From: Methylococcales bacterium
GTDB taxonomy: Bacteria > Pseudomonadota > Gammaproteobacteria > Methylococcales > Methylomonadaceae
Direction: 5' to 3'
NCBI GenBank assembly: GCA_026398895.1
Contig: JAPLRZ010000037.1
Coordinates: forward strand, 62,001 to 126,000
Length of the DNA stretch: 64,000 nucleotides
A program made the translations under genes and the position numbers. The notes under the pieces were generated by a model. The model did no database searches. It was not told the DNA's origin and saw only the letters and a list, made by a program, of their open reading frames with translations. This document shows positions 27,324 to 36,774 of the stretch, piece after piece. The first letter of the stretch is position 1. Each line of letters begins with the position of its first letter.

Positions 27324-28014
27324 CGACGTAATCCGATAATTGATCGTCAACAATACGCCCCGAATGTAGCACGATGCGCCGTGAGGCTGATTCTGCCAAG
27401 CTTTCATTATGCGTGACCATAACCAGTGTTTTGCCTTGCTGATTGAGTGTTAGAAATAATTCAAATACCGCATCGGCGGTGGCTTCATCGAGATTGCCCG
27501 TCGGTTCATCGGCAACAATGAGTTGCGGATCATTTGCCAAGGCGCGGGCAATCGCAGCGCGTTGTTGTTGTCCGCCCGATACCTGACTGGGCAATTGTTG
27601 CGCTTGATCGCTCAAACCAACCAAGTCTAATAAATACCGCGCCCTTTCCAGCCGTTCGCGTTTCGGTTGTTTAGCGACAAAATCCATCGGTAACAGGATA
27701 TTTTGCAGCACACTTAAGGACGGCAATAATTGAAAAAATTGAAACACAATACCGATATTCGCCCCGCGCCACACTGATAACTGCTCTTCTGTTAGCTTAT
27801 GCAACGCGCTACCACACACATCAACTTGCCCTTGGCTCGGTTTATCAATCCCCGCCAATAAATTCAATAACGTCGATTTGCCATTACCCGAAGCCCCGAC
27901 AATAGCGACAAACTCGCCAGCATCAATATCCAACGATATATCATGCAGCACGGGCTGGCTGATTTGCCCATTCATATAGGCTTTGTGGACATTGTTGAGC
28001 TGAATGATAGACAT
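27316..28014 (-). CDS. ABC transporter ATPase, LolD/MacB type
   Basis: The 232-residue ATPase has Walker [10 protein letters not shown] (an Asn where Ser is common), the ABC signature [15 protein letters not shown] and Walker [14 protein letters not shown], the LolD/MacB hallmark. It is the first gene of an operon: permease (short overlap), then the hydroxylase-like gene. It energises the FtsX-type permease at the inner membrane. The promoter region is shared with the divergent methyltransferase gene. Confidence 0.92.
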   Translation of the reverse strand: MSIIQLNNVHKAYMNGQISQPVLHDISLDIDAGEFVAIVGASGNGKSTLLNLLAGIDKPSQGQVDVCGSALHKLTEEQLSVWRGANIGIVFQFFQLLPSLSVLQNILLPMDFVAKQPKRERLERARYLLDLVGLSDQAQQLPSQVSGGQQQRAAIARALANDPQLIVADEPTGNLDEATADAVFELFLTLNQQGKTLVMVTHNESLAESASRRIVLHSGRIVDDQLSDYVVE

Positions 28015-28086
28015 AAAATTAGAATAGTGTTGTGCAGTGAATGGTTAGATTCTATCATGCAGATCCCTCACAAGACACACAACACT

Positions 28087-28659
28087 ATGACCTCAATACA
28101 ACTATTCTGGCTAATGCTTGGTTCAAGTTGGGCAGCGATTGAAATCGCTATCGTTCTGAAAACCCGCGTACAGTTCACAACCACCACACAATTTGAATAC
28201 CGCTCAGAACGCCTAATCTGGCTGGTCGTGACCGTCGCGCTGATTGCCGCTCTTTGGCTTAAACAACAGCATTTAATACCGATGCCTATTGAGGCGTTTA
28301 ATCGCCAAATGATAGCCGTCCTGTTTTTTATAACAGGTATCGCACTGCGTTGTTATGCTGTATTTAGTCTGGGCGCATTTTTCAGCACCACGGTGATTAC
28401 TCAAAGCAGTCATGTTCTTATTAAACACGGTCCTTATCAGTTAATACGCCATCCCGCTTACACAGGCTTGCTCAGCAGTTTTTTTGCCGCTGGGATTGCA
28501 ATGGGTGATGGCTTGGCATTATTAATATTAATCTGTCCTATCGCTTATGTATTAAACCAACGCATATACATAGAAGAACAATGGCTCAGTGAACACTTTG
28601 CCAAAGTCTATAATGACTATTGTCTTAGAACTAAAAAATTGATTCCGTGGATTTATTAA
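28087..28659 (+). CDS. Isoprenylcysteine carboxyl methyltransferase (ICMT) family protein
   Basis: The roughly 190-residue membrane protein ends with the ICMT signature: HGPYQLIRHPAYTG, then EEQWL and YCLRTKKLIPWIY, which bind S-adenosylmethionine and the substrate carboxylate. Four to five membrane helices precede and surround it. In bacteria these enzymes methylate lipid-soluble carboxylates or have unknown substrates. An ATG at 28057 is an alternative start; neither has a good ribosome-binding site. It sits just upstream of the carotenoid operon on the same strand, with only a 64-base gap. Confidence 0.78.
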   Translation: MTSIQLFWLMLGSSWAAIEIAIVLKTRVQFTTTTQFEYRSERLIWLVVTVALIAALWLKQQHLIPMPIEAFNRQMIAVLFFITGIALRCYAVFSLGAFFSTTVITQSSHVLIKHGPYQLIRHPAYTGLLSSFFAAGIAMGDGLALLILICPIAYVLNQRIYIEEQWLSEHFAKVYNDYCLRTKKLIPWIY

Positions 28660-28723
28660 TCTTGACTATCGTTGACACTAAAGGCACATTACCAAACAAA
28701 CATTAATACTCCAATAAATTATC

Positions 28724-30217
28724 ATGCCAAAAACAAAACATATTGTGATTGTCGGTGCAGGTCCTGGTGGTCTGTGTGCAGGGATGCTGTTAAGCAAGCG
28801 CGGCTTTAAGGTATCGCTATTTGAAAAAAACTCCGATGTGGGTGGGCGCAATCGTCCTATTAATTTGGATGGTTTTGTGTTCGATACAGGACCTACCTTT
28901 TTATTGATGAAATACATTCTGGATGAAATGTTTCAACTCTGTGATAAACGCAGCGAAGATTATCTGGAATTTTTTAAACTTGACCCGATGTATCGGCTGT
29001 TATTTTCAGACCGTGCGCTGAATGTTTATTCCGACCGCGACAAAATGCGGGCTGAATTACAAGCGGCTTTTCCAGAAGGCAGCGCGGGGTTTGATGCTTA
29101 TCTTAAACAGGAAGGAGCGCGGTTTAAAAAACTTTATCCCTGTATTCAACGTGATTATTCCAGTTGGAAAGCCTTTTTTTCATGGGATTTAATCCGCGCC
29201 GTACCGTATTTGGCATTGAATCACAGCGTTTTTTCCAATCTGGGCAGGTATTTTAAAGAAGAGAAAATGCGCTTGGTGTTTTCCTTTCAGTCTAAATATT
29301 TAGGAATGTCACCGTGGGAATGCCCTGCGCTGTTTACCATGCTGTCTTATTTGGAACATGAATACGGCATTTATCATGTCAAAGGTGGACTGAATAAAAT
29401 TGCCGCCGCAATGGCTAAAGTCATTACCGAACAAGGTGGTACGATTCACACCAACTCGCCTGTTGAATCATTGATTATTGAAAACAAAGTCGTCAAAGGC
29501 GTGCGTTTAGCAAACGGCAGTGAAGTGCTGGCGGATGAAGTGGTGGTGAATGCGGATTTTGCTCATGCAATGACTCATTTAGTCAAACCCGATGAGTTAA
29601 AACAACATAGCCCTGAGCGGCTGAAAAAATTGGAATATTCCTGCTCAACCTTTATGTTGTATTTAGGTGTCAATAAACGCTATGACATTCCGCACCACAA
29701 TATTGTGTTTGCCGAAGACTACAACACCAACATCACTAATATTTTCCGAAACAAAACACTCAGCACAGATTTTTCTTTTTATGTGCAGAATGCCTCAGTC
29801 ACTGATGATAGTCTTGCGCCTACAGGTCAATCAACGCTGTATGTGTTAGTGCCGATGCCTAATAATCAAAGCGGTATCGACTGGGAAAGCACTTGCGCGG
29901 CTATGCGTGAGCAGGTGTTGAATGCAATGGCAACACGGCTGGGTTTAACTGATATACGCGAACATATTGTGTGCGAAAAAATCATTACCCCCAAAACGTG
30001 GGCAACGGAAGAAAATGTGTTTATGGGTGCTACCTTTAGTCTTTCACATAAATTCAGTCAGCTTTTATACTGGCGACCGCACAATAAATTTCAAGAACTA
30101 GATCACTGTTATCTAGTCGGCGGCGGTACGCATCCAGGTAGTGGCTTACCCACTATTTATGAATCAGCACGGATTTCTGCTAATTTGATTTGTCAAAAAT
30201 ACGGCGTTGACGGTTAA
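28724..30217 (+). CDS. crtN: C30 carotenoid desaturase, CrtN type (4,4'-diapophytoene desaturase)
   Basis: The 497-residue flavoprotein has an N-terminal FAD motif (IVIVGAGPGGLCAG) and VGGRNRPINLDGFVFDTGPTF. The CrtN-like middle includes SKYLGMSPWECPALF, YHVKGGLNKIAAAMA and KKLEYSCSTFMLYLGV, and the C-terminal FAD site is YLVGGGTHPGSGLP. It is closest in pattern to staphylococcal CrtN, which dehydrogenates 4,4'-diapophytoene to diaponeurosporene or diapolycopene. It is the first gene of crtN-ald-crtP, with 2 bases to the next gene. The synthase CrtM, which makes the substrate, is not in this window. Confidence 0.88.
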   Translation: MPKTKHIVIVGAGPGGLCAGMLLSKRGFKVSLFEKNSDVGGRNRPINLDGFVFDTGPTFLLMKYILDEMFQLCDKRSEDYLEFFKLDPMYRLLFSDRALNVYSDRDKMRAELQAAFPEGSAGFDAYLKQEGARFKKLYPCIQRDYSSWKAFFSWDLIRAVPYLALNHSVFSNLGRYFKEEKMRLVFSFQSKYLGMSPWECPALFTMLSYLEHEYGIYHVKGGLNKIAAAMAKVITEQGGTIHTNSPVESLIIENKVVKGVRLANGSEVLADEVVVNADFAHAMTHLVKPDELKQHSPERLKKLEYSCSTFMLYLGVNKRYDIPHHNIVFAEDYNTNITNIFRNKTLSTDFSFYVQNASVTDDSLAPTGQSTLYVLVPMPNNQSGIDWESTCAAMREQVLNAMATRLGLTDIREHIVCEKIITPKTWATEENVFMGATFSLSHKFSQLLYWRPHNKFQELDHCYLVGGGTHPGSGLPTIYESARISANLICQKYGVDG

Positions 30218-30219
30218 CA

Positions 30220-31815
30220 ATGGCTGAGTCTATATCCGTAATTTCCGTGTTAAATGAACAAGTTTTAAAAACTTATCCAATCACCAGCCAAGCGGACATA
30301 AGTCAACAAATGACTGCCGCGCGTTTAGCCGCAAAAATGTGGGCGGCATATTCGGTTACTCAGCGTGTTAAGCTATTATCAGGCTTAAAAGCCGTGATAC
30401 TGGCAGATATTGACGCTATCACCGACACCATTATGACAGTCACGGGCAAAGTTAAAACCGAAGTGTTGCTAGGTGAAATTTATCCCGTGCTGGAATTAAT
30501 TCGTTATTATGAAAAAAATGCCGTCCGTATTCTTAAACCCTGTCATCTCAGCACTTCCCCGTTAGCATTTCCTACTGCCCGCGCCCAGTTTGAACGCCGT
30601 CCTTATGGCGTGGTCGCGGTTATTTCACCGTGGAATTTTCCATTTCAATTGACACTCAGCCCATTATTGACCGCATTGTTCAGCGGCAATGCGGTGCTGT
30701 TTAAAACCTCAGAATTAAGCATTCCGATTGGTGAATTAATCACGCACACATTAAATCGCATTGGCTTACCTGATGGTTTAGTGCAGCACATTATCGGGGA
30801 CGCTAAAACAGGTGAACAACTCATTGATAGTCGCCCCGATTTGGTTTTTTTCACAGGTGGCATAAATGCAGGTCGTGCCATTATGGCAAGAGCCGCACAG
30901 CATCCGATACCCGTGATACTGGAGTTAGGCGGCAAAGATGCCATGCTGGTCTTTGATGATGCCAATCTAACCCGCGCCTGCAATGCCGCTTTATATGGCG
31001 CGTTCAGTAATAGCGGTCAGGTTTGCGTATCGATAGAACGCTTGTATGTGCAGGATAATATTTACCCGCAGTTTGTAGAAATGTTAAAAGAAGCCACCAG
31101 TAAACTGACCGTTGGACACGGTGAAACAGGCGATTTAGGCGCGTTGACTTCCTTATCCCAATACCAAGTCGTGAAAGCCCATTATGACGATGCAATTGCT
31201 AAAGGCGCGAAAGCCTCAGCACCCCTGCAATTAAACGGACGCTATTTACAGCCTGTGGTGTTATGGAATGTCACACACGATATGCTCATCATGCGAGAAG
31301 AAACCTTTGGCGCGTTATTGCCCGTCATGCCATTCAGCAGCGAACAGCAAGCCGTTGAACTTGCCAATGACAGCGATTATGGTCTGAATGCCAGCGTCTG
31401 GAGTCGTGATATTAACAAAGCTGAACGTATTGCCAGACAGTTACAAGTCGGCAACTGGGCAGTCAATGACGTAATAAAAAATATCGGTCATGCGGGTTTA
31501 CCGTTTGGCGGCGTGAAAAACAGCGGCTTCGGGCGTTATCATGGCGCGGAAGGCTTGCGCAATTTTACTTATACGGTTTCAGGTTTGACCAGCCGTAGCA
31601 GTCTCAATGATGAACCCAACTGGTTTCCCTATTCCGATATGCGTTATCAGCAAATGCACGGTTTTGTTGATTTTGTCTTTGGCAACGGCTCATTCTGGCA
31701 ACGTACTCGCCGCAACTGGCAAGCCTTACAAGCGTTTCGTGGCTATGCCCAATCCAATGCGCGGCAGCACTGGGAAAACCTTTTAATATTTCTATGTAGA
31801 AGAAGAGATTACTAA
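30220..31815 (+). CDS. ald: Aldehyde dehydrogenase for C30 carotenoid aldehydes
   Basis: The 531-residue NAD(P)-dependent aldehyde dehydrogenase shows SPWNFPFQLTLSPL, the FTGGINAGR nucleotide site, LELGGKDAML and the catalytic Cys269 in NSGQVCVSIERLYV. Its place between crtN and crtP with almost no spacing (2 and 0 bases) matches the Methylomonas carotenoid cluster, where Ald oxidises 4,4'-diapolycopene aldehyde or dialdehyde to the acid. The C-terminal 60 or so residues after the dehydrogenase core are long, with a hydrophobic stretch that could bring it to the membrane. Substrate assignment is by context. Confidence 0.88.
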   Translation: MAESISVISVLNEQVLKTYPITSQADISQQMTAARLAAKMWAAYSVTQRVKLLSGLKAVILADIDAITDTIMTVTGKVKTEVLLGEIYPVLELIRYYEKNAVRILKPCHLSTSPLAFPTARAQFERRPYGVVAVISPWNFPFQLTLSPLLTALFSGNAVLFKTSELSIPIGELITHTLNRIGLPDGLVQHIIGDAKTGEQLIDSRPDLVFFTGGINAGRAIMARAAQHPIPVILELGGKDAMLVFDDANLTRACNAALYGAFSNSGQVCVSIERLYVQDNIYPQFVEMLKEATSKLTVGHGETGDLGALTSLSQYQVVKAHYDDAIAKGAKASAPLQLNGRYLQPVVLWNVTHDMLIMREETFGALLPVMPFSSEQQAVELANDSDYGLNASVWSRDINKAERIARQLQVGNWAVNDVIKNIGHAGLPFGGVKNSGFGRYHGAEGLRNFTYTVSGLTSRSSLNDEPNWFPYSDMRYQQMHGFVDFVFGNGSFWQRTRRNWQALQAFRGYAQSNARQHWENLLIFLCRRRDY

Positions 31816-33309
31816 ATGAACAATAAGCACATTGTGGTCATCGGCGCAGGTCTTGGCGGTTTATCAGCGGCTATTTCATTGGCTACCGAAGGTTTTAGCG
31901 TTGATTTGCTGGAAAAAAATGACAAAGTTGGCGGCAAGCTGAATATTTTACAAAAAGACGGTTTCACCTTTGATTTAGGGCCTTCCATTCTGACCATGCC
32001 GCATATTTTTCAAAAGCTGTTTGAAAAAGCGGGTAAAAAAATGGAAGACTACGTCACTATTCAAACCGTTGAACCGCATTGGCGCAACTTTTTTGAAGAC
32101 GGCAGCACGCTGGATTTAAGCTCAGACCCCGTGCGCATGAAACAGGAATTGAACAAACTGGGCGCGAATACCGCGCAAGAGTTTGAACAATTTCTCGCGT
32201 ATTCCAAAAAACTTTGTGAAATCACCGAACAAGGCTATTTTGAACACGGTTTAGATTCATTTTGGGAACTCATCAACCACTACGGCGCGGTGCGTAGCCT
32301 GATAGATTTTGATGTGTTTCGCTCGATGGATCAGGGAGTCAGACGCTTTATTAAAGACCCCAAGCTGGTTGATGTACTGAATTATTTTATTAAATATGTC
32401 GGTTCATCACCTTACGATGCCCCTGCCCTGATGAATTTACTGCCTTATATTCAATTTGGCTATGGGCTATGGTATATCAAAGGCGGTATGTATGGCATGG
32501 CGCAAGGCTTACAAAAACTTGCCGAAGAATTAGGCGTGGACATTCGTGTCAATAGTGAAGTGGCGGAAATTCAACACACGGGCAAGCGTGTCACAGGTGT
32601 ACGCTTGAGTGATGACAGCGTGATTGCCGCTGATATTGTCGTTTCCAACATGGAAGTCATCCCCGCCTATCAAAAACTGTTCAAAGACCAAGCCAAAGAA
32701 GCAAAACGCCTGCAACGCTTTGAACCCAGTTGCTCAGGTTTGGTGTTGCATTTAGGCGTAGATTGCATTTATGAACAACTCGCGCACCATAATTTCTTTT
32801 ACTCAGACCATCCACGCGAACATTTTGATGCAGTATTTCACAGCAACCGTTTATCCGATGACCCGACCATTTATTTAGTCGCGCCTGTAAAAAGCGATCC
32901 AACTCAAGCTCCCGCAGGTTGTGAAATCATCAAAATACTGCCGCATATTCCACACCTTAATCCTGATAAACCCTTATCAGCCGAAGACTACGCCGCCTTG
33001 CGGGAGCGGGTATTAATCAAGCTGGAAAGAATGGGTTTAACCGATTTAAGAAAACACATCGTCTGTGAAGAATACTGGACACCCATCGATATAGAACAAA
33101 AGTACTATTCCAATCAAGGTTCAATCTACGGCGTAGTTGCCGACAGATTTAAAAACTTAGGTTTCAAAATCCCGCAACGCAGCACACAATTTAATAATTT
33201 GTATTTTGTCGGTGGTAGTGTCAATCCAGGTGGCGGTATGCCGATGGTGACGTTATCTGGGCAATTAGTACGCGATAAGATTTTAGCTGATTTGGCTAAC
33301 ACTTTTTAA
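31816..33309 (+). CDS. crtP: C30 carotenoid terminal oxidase, CrtP/CrtNb type
   Basis: The 497-residue flavoprotein resembles staphylococcal CrtP along its length: VIGAGLGGLSAAISL, DGFTFDLGPSILTMP, YFIKYVGSSPYDAPALM, VVSNMEVIPAYQKLF, QLAHHNFFYSD, GLTDLRKHIV and FVGGSVNPGGGMPMVTLSG. CrtP/CrtNb oxidises terminal methyl groups of 4,4'-diaponeurosporene or diapolycopene to aldehydes, which Ald then converts to acids. The ATG follows the ald stop without a gap. The three-gene unit should give a C30 carotenoid mono- or di-acid, the pigment type known in some methanotrophs. Confidence 0.92.
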   Translation: MNNKHIVVIGAGLGGLSAAISLATEGFSVDLLEKNDKVGGKLNILQKDGFTFDLGPSILTMPHIFQKLFEKAGKKMEDYVTIQTVEPHWRNFFEDGSTLDLSSDPVRMKQELNKLGANTAQEFEQFLAYSKKLCEITEQGYFEHGLDSFWELINHYGAVRSLIDFDVFRSMDQGVRRFIKDPKLVDVLNYFIKYVGSSPYDAPALMNLLPYIQFGYGLWYIKGGMYGMAQGLQKLAEELGVDIRVNSEVAEIQHTGKRVTGVRLSDDSVIAADIVVSNMEVIPAYQKLFKDQAKEAKRLQRFEPSCSGLVLHLGVDCIYEQLAHHNFFYSDHPREHFDAVFHSNRLSDDPTIYLVAPVKSDPTQAPAGCEIIKILPHIPHLNPDKPLSAEDYAALRERVLIKLERMGLTDLRKHIVCEEYWTPIDIEQKYYSNQGSIYGVVADRFKNLGFKIPQRSTQFNNLYFVGGSVNPGGGMPMVTLSGQLVRDKILADLANTF

Positions 33310-33338
33310 TAAATCTAAACGTCTTATTGGAGCAAATA

Positions 33339-33662
33339 ATGGCAATAAAACAACTATCCGCAACTGAGTTAAAAACTAAAATCGACAATAACGAGCCGTT
33401 ATTATTGCTGGATGTCAGAGAGCCTAATGAATTTCAATATGCGAGTATTAGTAACAGCCTGTTAATTCCCCTGCATCAAATTCCCGAACGGCTGAGTGAG
33501 CTGAATAAGCAACAAGCCATTATTTGCGTGTGTCATCATGGCTTTCGTAGTCAGCAAGCGGCGCACTATCTTGAGCATTCAGGCTTTACTGATCTTGCCA
33601 ATTTACAAGGTGGCATTGATGCGTGGTCGGTGCTTTGTGATACTTCCATGCCACGTTATTAA
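33339..33662 (+). CDS. Single-domain rhodanese
   Basis: The 107-residue protein has a rhodanese fold: LLLLDVREPNEFQYASI, then the active loop CHHGFRS with catalytic Cys at about residue 65 (within CVCHHG), and GGIDAWS at the end. It transfers sulfane sulfur, probably between cytoplasmic donors and acceptors. The ATG at 33339 follows TTGGAG at a normal distance; an upstream TTG overlaps that site. It lies 29 bases after crtP on the same strand and may be co-transcribed, although no sulfur step is known in the carotenoid pathway. Its 3' end faces the heme A synthase gene. Confidence 0.88.
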   Translation: MAIKQLSATELKTKIDNNEPLLLLDVREPNEFQYASISNSLLIPLHQIPERLSELNKQQAIICVCHHGFRSQQAAHYLEHSGFTDLANLQGGIDAWSVLCDTSMPRY

Positions 33663-33743
33663 TCAACTCGGAACGGATTGTAAACACCGTCTTACTCTGG
33701 TTAACAGTAAAGGGTGGACAAAAAATCTACCCACCCTCAAGAG

Positions 33744-34724
33744 CTACTTTGTTTTCCCCGCATAACTTAAAGAGATATAAAGAAAAAACTGGACACCAAA
33801 AATAAAATTCGCCATTAATAAATGTACAGGTTGTGCCACGGCTGGCATTCCTAATCTATCCAAACTGATACCTGCCAAAATAGCGATAATGACTCCAGCA
33901 GCCAGTGCAATCGCGCCTTTAAATAAAGGACTTTGTTTATCTATGGCTTTGAAAAAAGTCCACGCTATCAAAAGATTAGCAAATAAAATAATTGAGGAAA
34001 ACGAACGATGTATGTAAAACAAGACAGGGAAGTCGGCACGCCAAAACTCTCTGGCAACTTGTGCTTGGGCAATACCATCCACCGCTTCACGCACCTGCGT
34101 TCCCATGGCAATTTGCAACAACGTCATGCCTAGAGCAATCATTAGCGCAGTTTTAACGGTGACTTTAATAATAGGGATAACAGGTAACGCGCTTATATCG
34201 AGTTGCATCAAAAAATCCCGTTGCGAACGTGCTACGGTATAAATCAATAAACCAACCAAAATTAATGCCATCACCATGTGCAGGGTGATTTTAAACGGGT
34301 GTAAATTACTGGCAACGACTACCGATCCTAGCCATGCTTGAAATCCGATTAGAAATAATGTGCCTAACGATAAAAAAAATACCGTCTTATCTGTCTTATA
34401 GTAACTACTTGAAAAAATGGCAGTGAGTAAAGCAAATATACCTAATGTCATGCCCAGTAAGCGATTGCCGTATTCTGTCCACGTTTTAACAGGATTGAAT
34501 TGTGTATTTTCATAACCCCGCTCAGCATAAATTTCATGGTAGTTAGCGGGTAATTGCGCTTCATCGGTAGGCGGTATCAGTTGCCCAAAACACATAGGCC
34601 AATCGGGACAACCCATGCCTGCACCTGAAGCGCGAACGACACTACCTGCCATAATGACTAAATAAACAAATAAAATGGTCACTAGACCTAGAGTACGAAA
34701 ACGTAATATGGTTTGGGGATTCAT
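33744..34724 (-). CDS. ctaA: Heme A synthase (COX15/CtaA family)
   Basis: The 326-residue membrane protein has about eight helices and the COX15 features: GSVVRASGAGMGCPDWPMCFG in the first loop, EYGNRLLGM and HPFKITLHM (histidine heme ligands), GTQVREAVDG, FYIHRSFSSIIL and QPVHLLMANFIFG. It oxidises the C8 methyl of heme O to make heme A for aa3-type cytochrome oxidase. The usual neighbours ctaB and cox genes are absent; it is instead coupled to ygfZ by a 4-base overlap. Confidence 0.92.
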   Translation of the reverse strand: MNPQTILRFRTLGLVTILFVYLVIMAGSVVRASGAGMGCPDWPMCFGQLIPPTDEAQLPANYHEIYAERGYENTQFNPVKTWTEYGNRLLGMTLGIFALLTAIFSSSYYKTDKTVFFLSLGTLFLIGFQAWLGSVVVASNLHPFKITLHMVMALILVGLLIYTVARSQRDFLMQLDISALPVIPIIKVTVKTALMIALGMTLLQIAMGTQVREAVDGIAQAQVAREFWRADFPVLFYIHRSFSSIILFANLLIAWTFFKAIDKQSPLFKGAIALAAGVIIAILAGISLDRLGMPAVAQPVHLLMANFIFGVQFFLYISLSYAGKTK

Positions 34725-35665
34725 GAGGGTTCTACGGTTAGTAAAGTAACAGGGGCTTGATTATAATCGTTTAGCCGTAATTGGGCAGTATCGGTATCAG
34801 TCAGTTGTAACACAACGAGTAGTTTGCCATCGTGTGCCTGTAATACATTGCCGACTACTTGCCCGCTCGCATCAATAATACTGGCATTCGATTCAGGATT
34901 TTCTGTCGGACATTCAGCGACAAATAATCCCCGTTTGGCTTTGCCCAAATAATGGGTACGCGCCACGATTTCTTGTCCTGTATAACAACCTTTAGTCAAA
35001 CTAATACCACCCAGTTTATCGAGATTAAGCATTTGGGGAATAAATTGTTCCGAGGTTGCAGCAGTTAGCCACGGAATGCCTGACATTATATCGAGAGTCT
35101 GCCATTGCCCCGAATCGCTGGCTTGAAAACCGTGAGTACAATACTCCGTCCATAAAACCATCGTCTTATTCACATCGGCAATCAATAAGCAACGGTCGGC
35201 AAAATAAATGCGTATTACTGAATCTTGTTGATGACTTGCCAAAAAATTCTGCTCTGATGTATCGCTTAGACCCAATAAACATAAACTATCAGTGCTATCA
35301 GTTAGCGTCACATTCGAGCGTAGCACATATTTTTGCAATCTATCTTTAACCGTTTGCAACAGCTCTTTAGGCAACAATAATAAAAAATCATCGCCCGATT
35401 TTACCAGCAAAAAAGTGGTGATAGCCCTGCCTTTAGGATTACAGATCGCCCCTAAACTGCTTTGCGTTGCGGTGATGTCATTCACATTACAAGTGATTTG
35501 CCCTTGTAAAAATTTCCCCGCATCGTTGCCACTTACCGATAGAATGGCTAAATGAGTAAGTGGATAAATTTGTTGCTGACTGTCACCCGCTGGAAAAATA
35601 ATGCGCGTATCAGTAACAAAAGTGGCATTTTCAGCAACTAGAAAGGTTTTCCAGATTGAATTCAT
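34721..35665 (-). CDS. ygfZ: YgfZ-type folate-binding Fe-S repair protein
   Basis: The 314-residue GcvT-like protein contains the YgfZ signature KGCYTGQEIVARTHYLGKAKRGLF near residue 235 (conserved Cys in KGCYTG) and ITCNVNDI/GAICNPKGR in the folate domain. YgfZ helps synthesis or repair of Fe-S clusters, for example in MiaB, using tetrahydrofolate. Its stop overlaps the ctaA start by 4 bases (ATGA), so the two are translated together, linking Fe-S maintenance with heme A production. Cytoplasmic. Confidence 0.9.
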   Translation of the reverse strand: MNSIWKTFLVAENATFVTDTRIIFPAGDSQQQIYPLTHLAILSVSGNDAGKFLQGQITCNVNDITATQSSLGAICNPKGRAITTFLLVKSGDDFLLLLPKELLQTVKDRLQKYVLRSNVTLTDSTDSLCLLGLSDTSEQNFLASHQQDSVIRIYFADRCLLIADVNKTMVLWTEYCTHGFQASDSGQWQTLDIMSGIPWLTAATSEQFIPQMLNLDKLGGISLTKGCYTGQEIVARTHYLGKAKRGLFVAECPTENPESNASIIDASGQVVGNVLQAHDGKLLVVLQLTDTDTAQLRLNDYNQAPVTLLTVEPS

Positions 35666-35811
35666 AAATAAAAAAAGTGAGTGTTAAATCGTATCGATTA
35701 TAACGTTCTTTAAAGTAAAGATAAAAACTAAGCCATTTAACAGTGCCTTAACCCAGTGCCGATGATAAAATAAACGCATTATTTTTCTTTAATTGCGACA
35801 CATACACCACT

Positions 35812-36552
35812 ATGACTGAACAAGACAAACTATTTCTACAAACAGGTCGAACCGAAGATTTTACTTTTGACGAACGAGTTGTTCAGGTTTTTGACAATAT
35901 GGTGTCAAGAAGCGTGCCTTTTTATACGGAAGTTCAGCGTATTCAAGCCGAATTAGTGATGGATTTTTTGCCCGAAGAAGGCGGTGTCGTTTGCGATCTA
36001 GGCTGCTCAACAGGCACAACTATTGAACATTTGGCTAAACACCCTAATTGTCCTACCAGTGTGCGGTTTATTGGCTATGATAATTCTGAACCCATGCTAG
36101 AGAAAGCCCGCGAAAAATTATCAGCCTCAGTCGGTAATGCACATATTGATTTGAATTTTGCTGATTTAAGCGATCTGCCTGCACTGCCTGCTTGTAACGT
36201 GATTATTCTCAACTGGACATTACAATTTGTCCGCCCGATTGATAGAGAGCAATTATTGACCACTTGTTTTAACGCCTTAGCCCCTAACGGTATTTTATTA
36301 TTATCCGAAAAAATTCTCGGTAAAGACTCAGATTTTAATCGCTTATACATTGACCATTATTTGAGCTTTAAAAAATCACAAGGCGGTTATTCAGATACCG
36401 AAAATCAACGTAAAAGAGAGGCGTTAGAGAATGTGTTAATTCCCTATCGTCTCGATGAAGATTACTCATTATTAAAACGCGCAGGTTTTACTCGCATGGA
36501 TACTTATTTCCAATGGTTTAATTTCGTTTGTATTATTGCGGTAAAGGATTAA
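35812..36552 (+). CDS. cmoA: Carboxy-S-adenosylmethionine synthase CmoA
   Basis: The 246-residue protein fits CmoA: FTFDERVVQVFDNMVSRSVPFY near residue 17, the SAM-binding motif VVCDLGCSTGT and NWTLQFV. CmoA makes carboxy-SAM from prephenate and SAM, which CmoB uses to form cmo5U34 in tRNA wobble positions. CmoB normally follows, but is not adjacent here. The gene ends with a clear rho-independent terminator. Confidence 0.93.
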   Translation: MTEQDKLFLQTGRTEDFTFDERVVQVFDNMVSRSVPFYTEVQRIQAELVMDFLPEEGGVVCDLGCSTGTTIEHLAKHPNCPTSVRFIGYDNSEPMLEKAREKLSASVGNAHIDLNFADLSDLPALPACNVIILNWTLQFVRPIDREQLLTTCFNALAPNGILLLSEKILGKDSDFNRLYIDHYLSFKKSQGGYSDTENQRKREALENVLIPYRLDEDYSLLKRAGFTRMDTYFQWFNFVCIIAVKD

Positions 36553-36582
36553 TGTAGTCCATCATTATCCAGTAAAGTCTTT

Positions 36583-36617
36583 AAAGCCTTGATTCCTCTA
36601 GTCTCAAGGCTTTTTTA
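36583..36617 (+). terminator. Rho-independent terminator of cmoA
   Basis: AAAGCCTTGA (36583-36592) pairs with TCAAGGCTTT (36604-36613) around an 11-base loop, and the stem runs into a T-tract (TTTTTT). It lies 30 bases after the cmoA stop. Confidence 0.85.
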
Positions 36618-36690
36618 TTGTTTTGTGTTGTCCAATTAAGTGCAGTAGAATCTCGATAATTTTGCAGTAACTGTTAGGGCTAACGCACAA

Positions 36691-36774
36691 TAAAATGATA
36701 CCGTTCGTGGTGAGCTTGTCGAACCACATTCACACTTCGACGAACTCAGTGCGAACGGTTTTGTAATCATTTTA
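36691..36774. repeat. REP-like palindrome (CCGTTCGTGGTGAGC family)
   Basis: CCGTTCG ... CGAACGG (36701-36758) is an imperfect palindrome of the CCGTTCGTGGTGAGCxTGTCGAAC type, found in many bacterial genomes. Outer arms TAAAATGAT and ATCATTTTA (36691-36699, 36766-36774) extend it. It sits between the convergent cmoA and ubiE genes. The next 100 bases hold a further partial repeat (CCAGTCCTTAAAGAATTGG and GTATCGCCTAAA) shared with 61430-61495. Confidence 0.7.

Noticed and set aside
27324-27407. Permease start at 27407 ([10 protein letters not shown])
   Set aside because: It would run about 90 bases inside the ATPase gene and add residues not expected before the first membrane helix.
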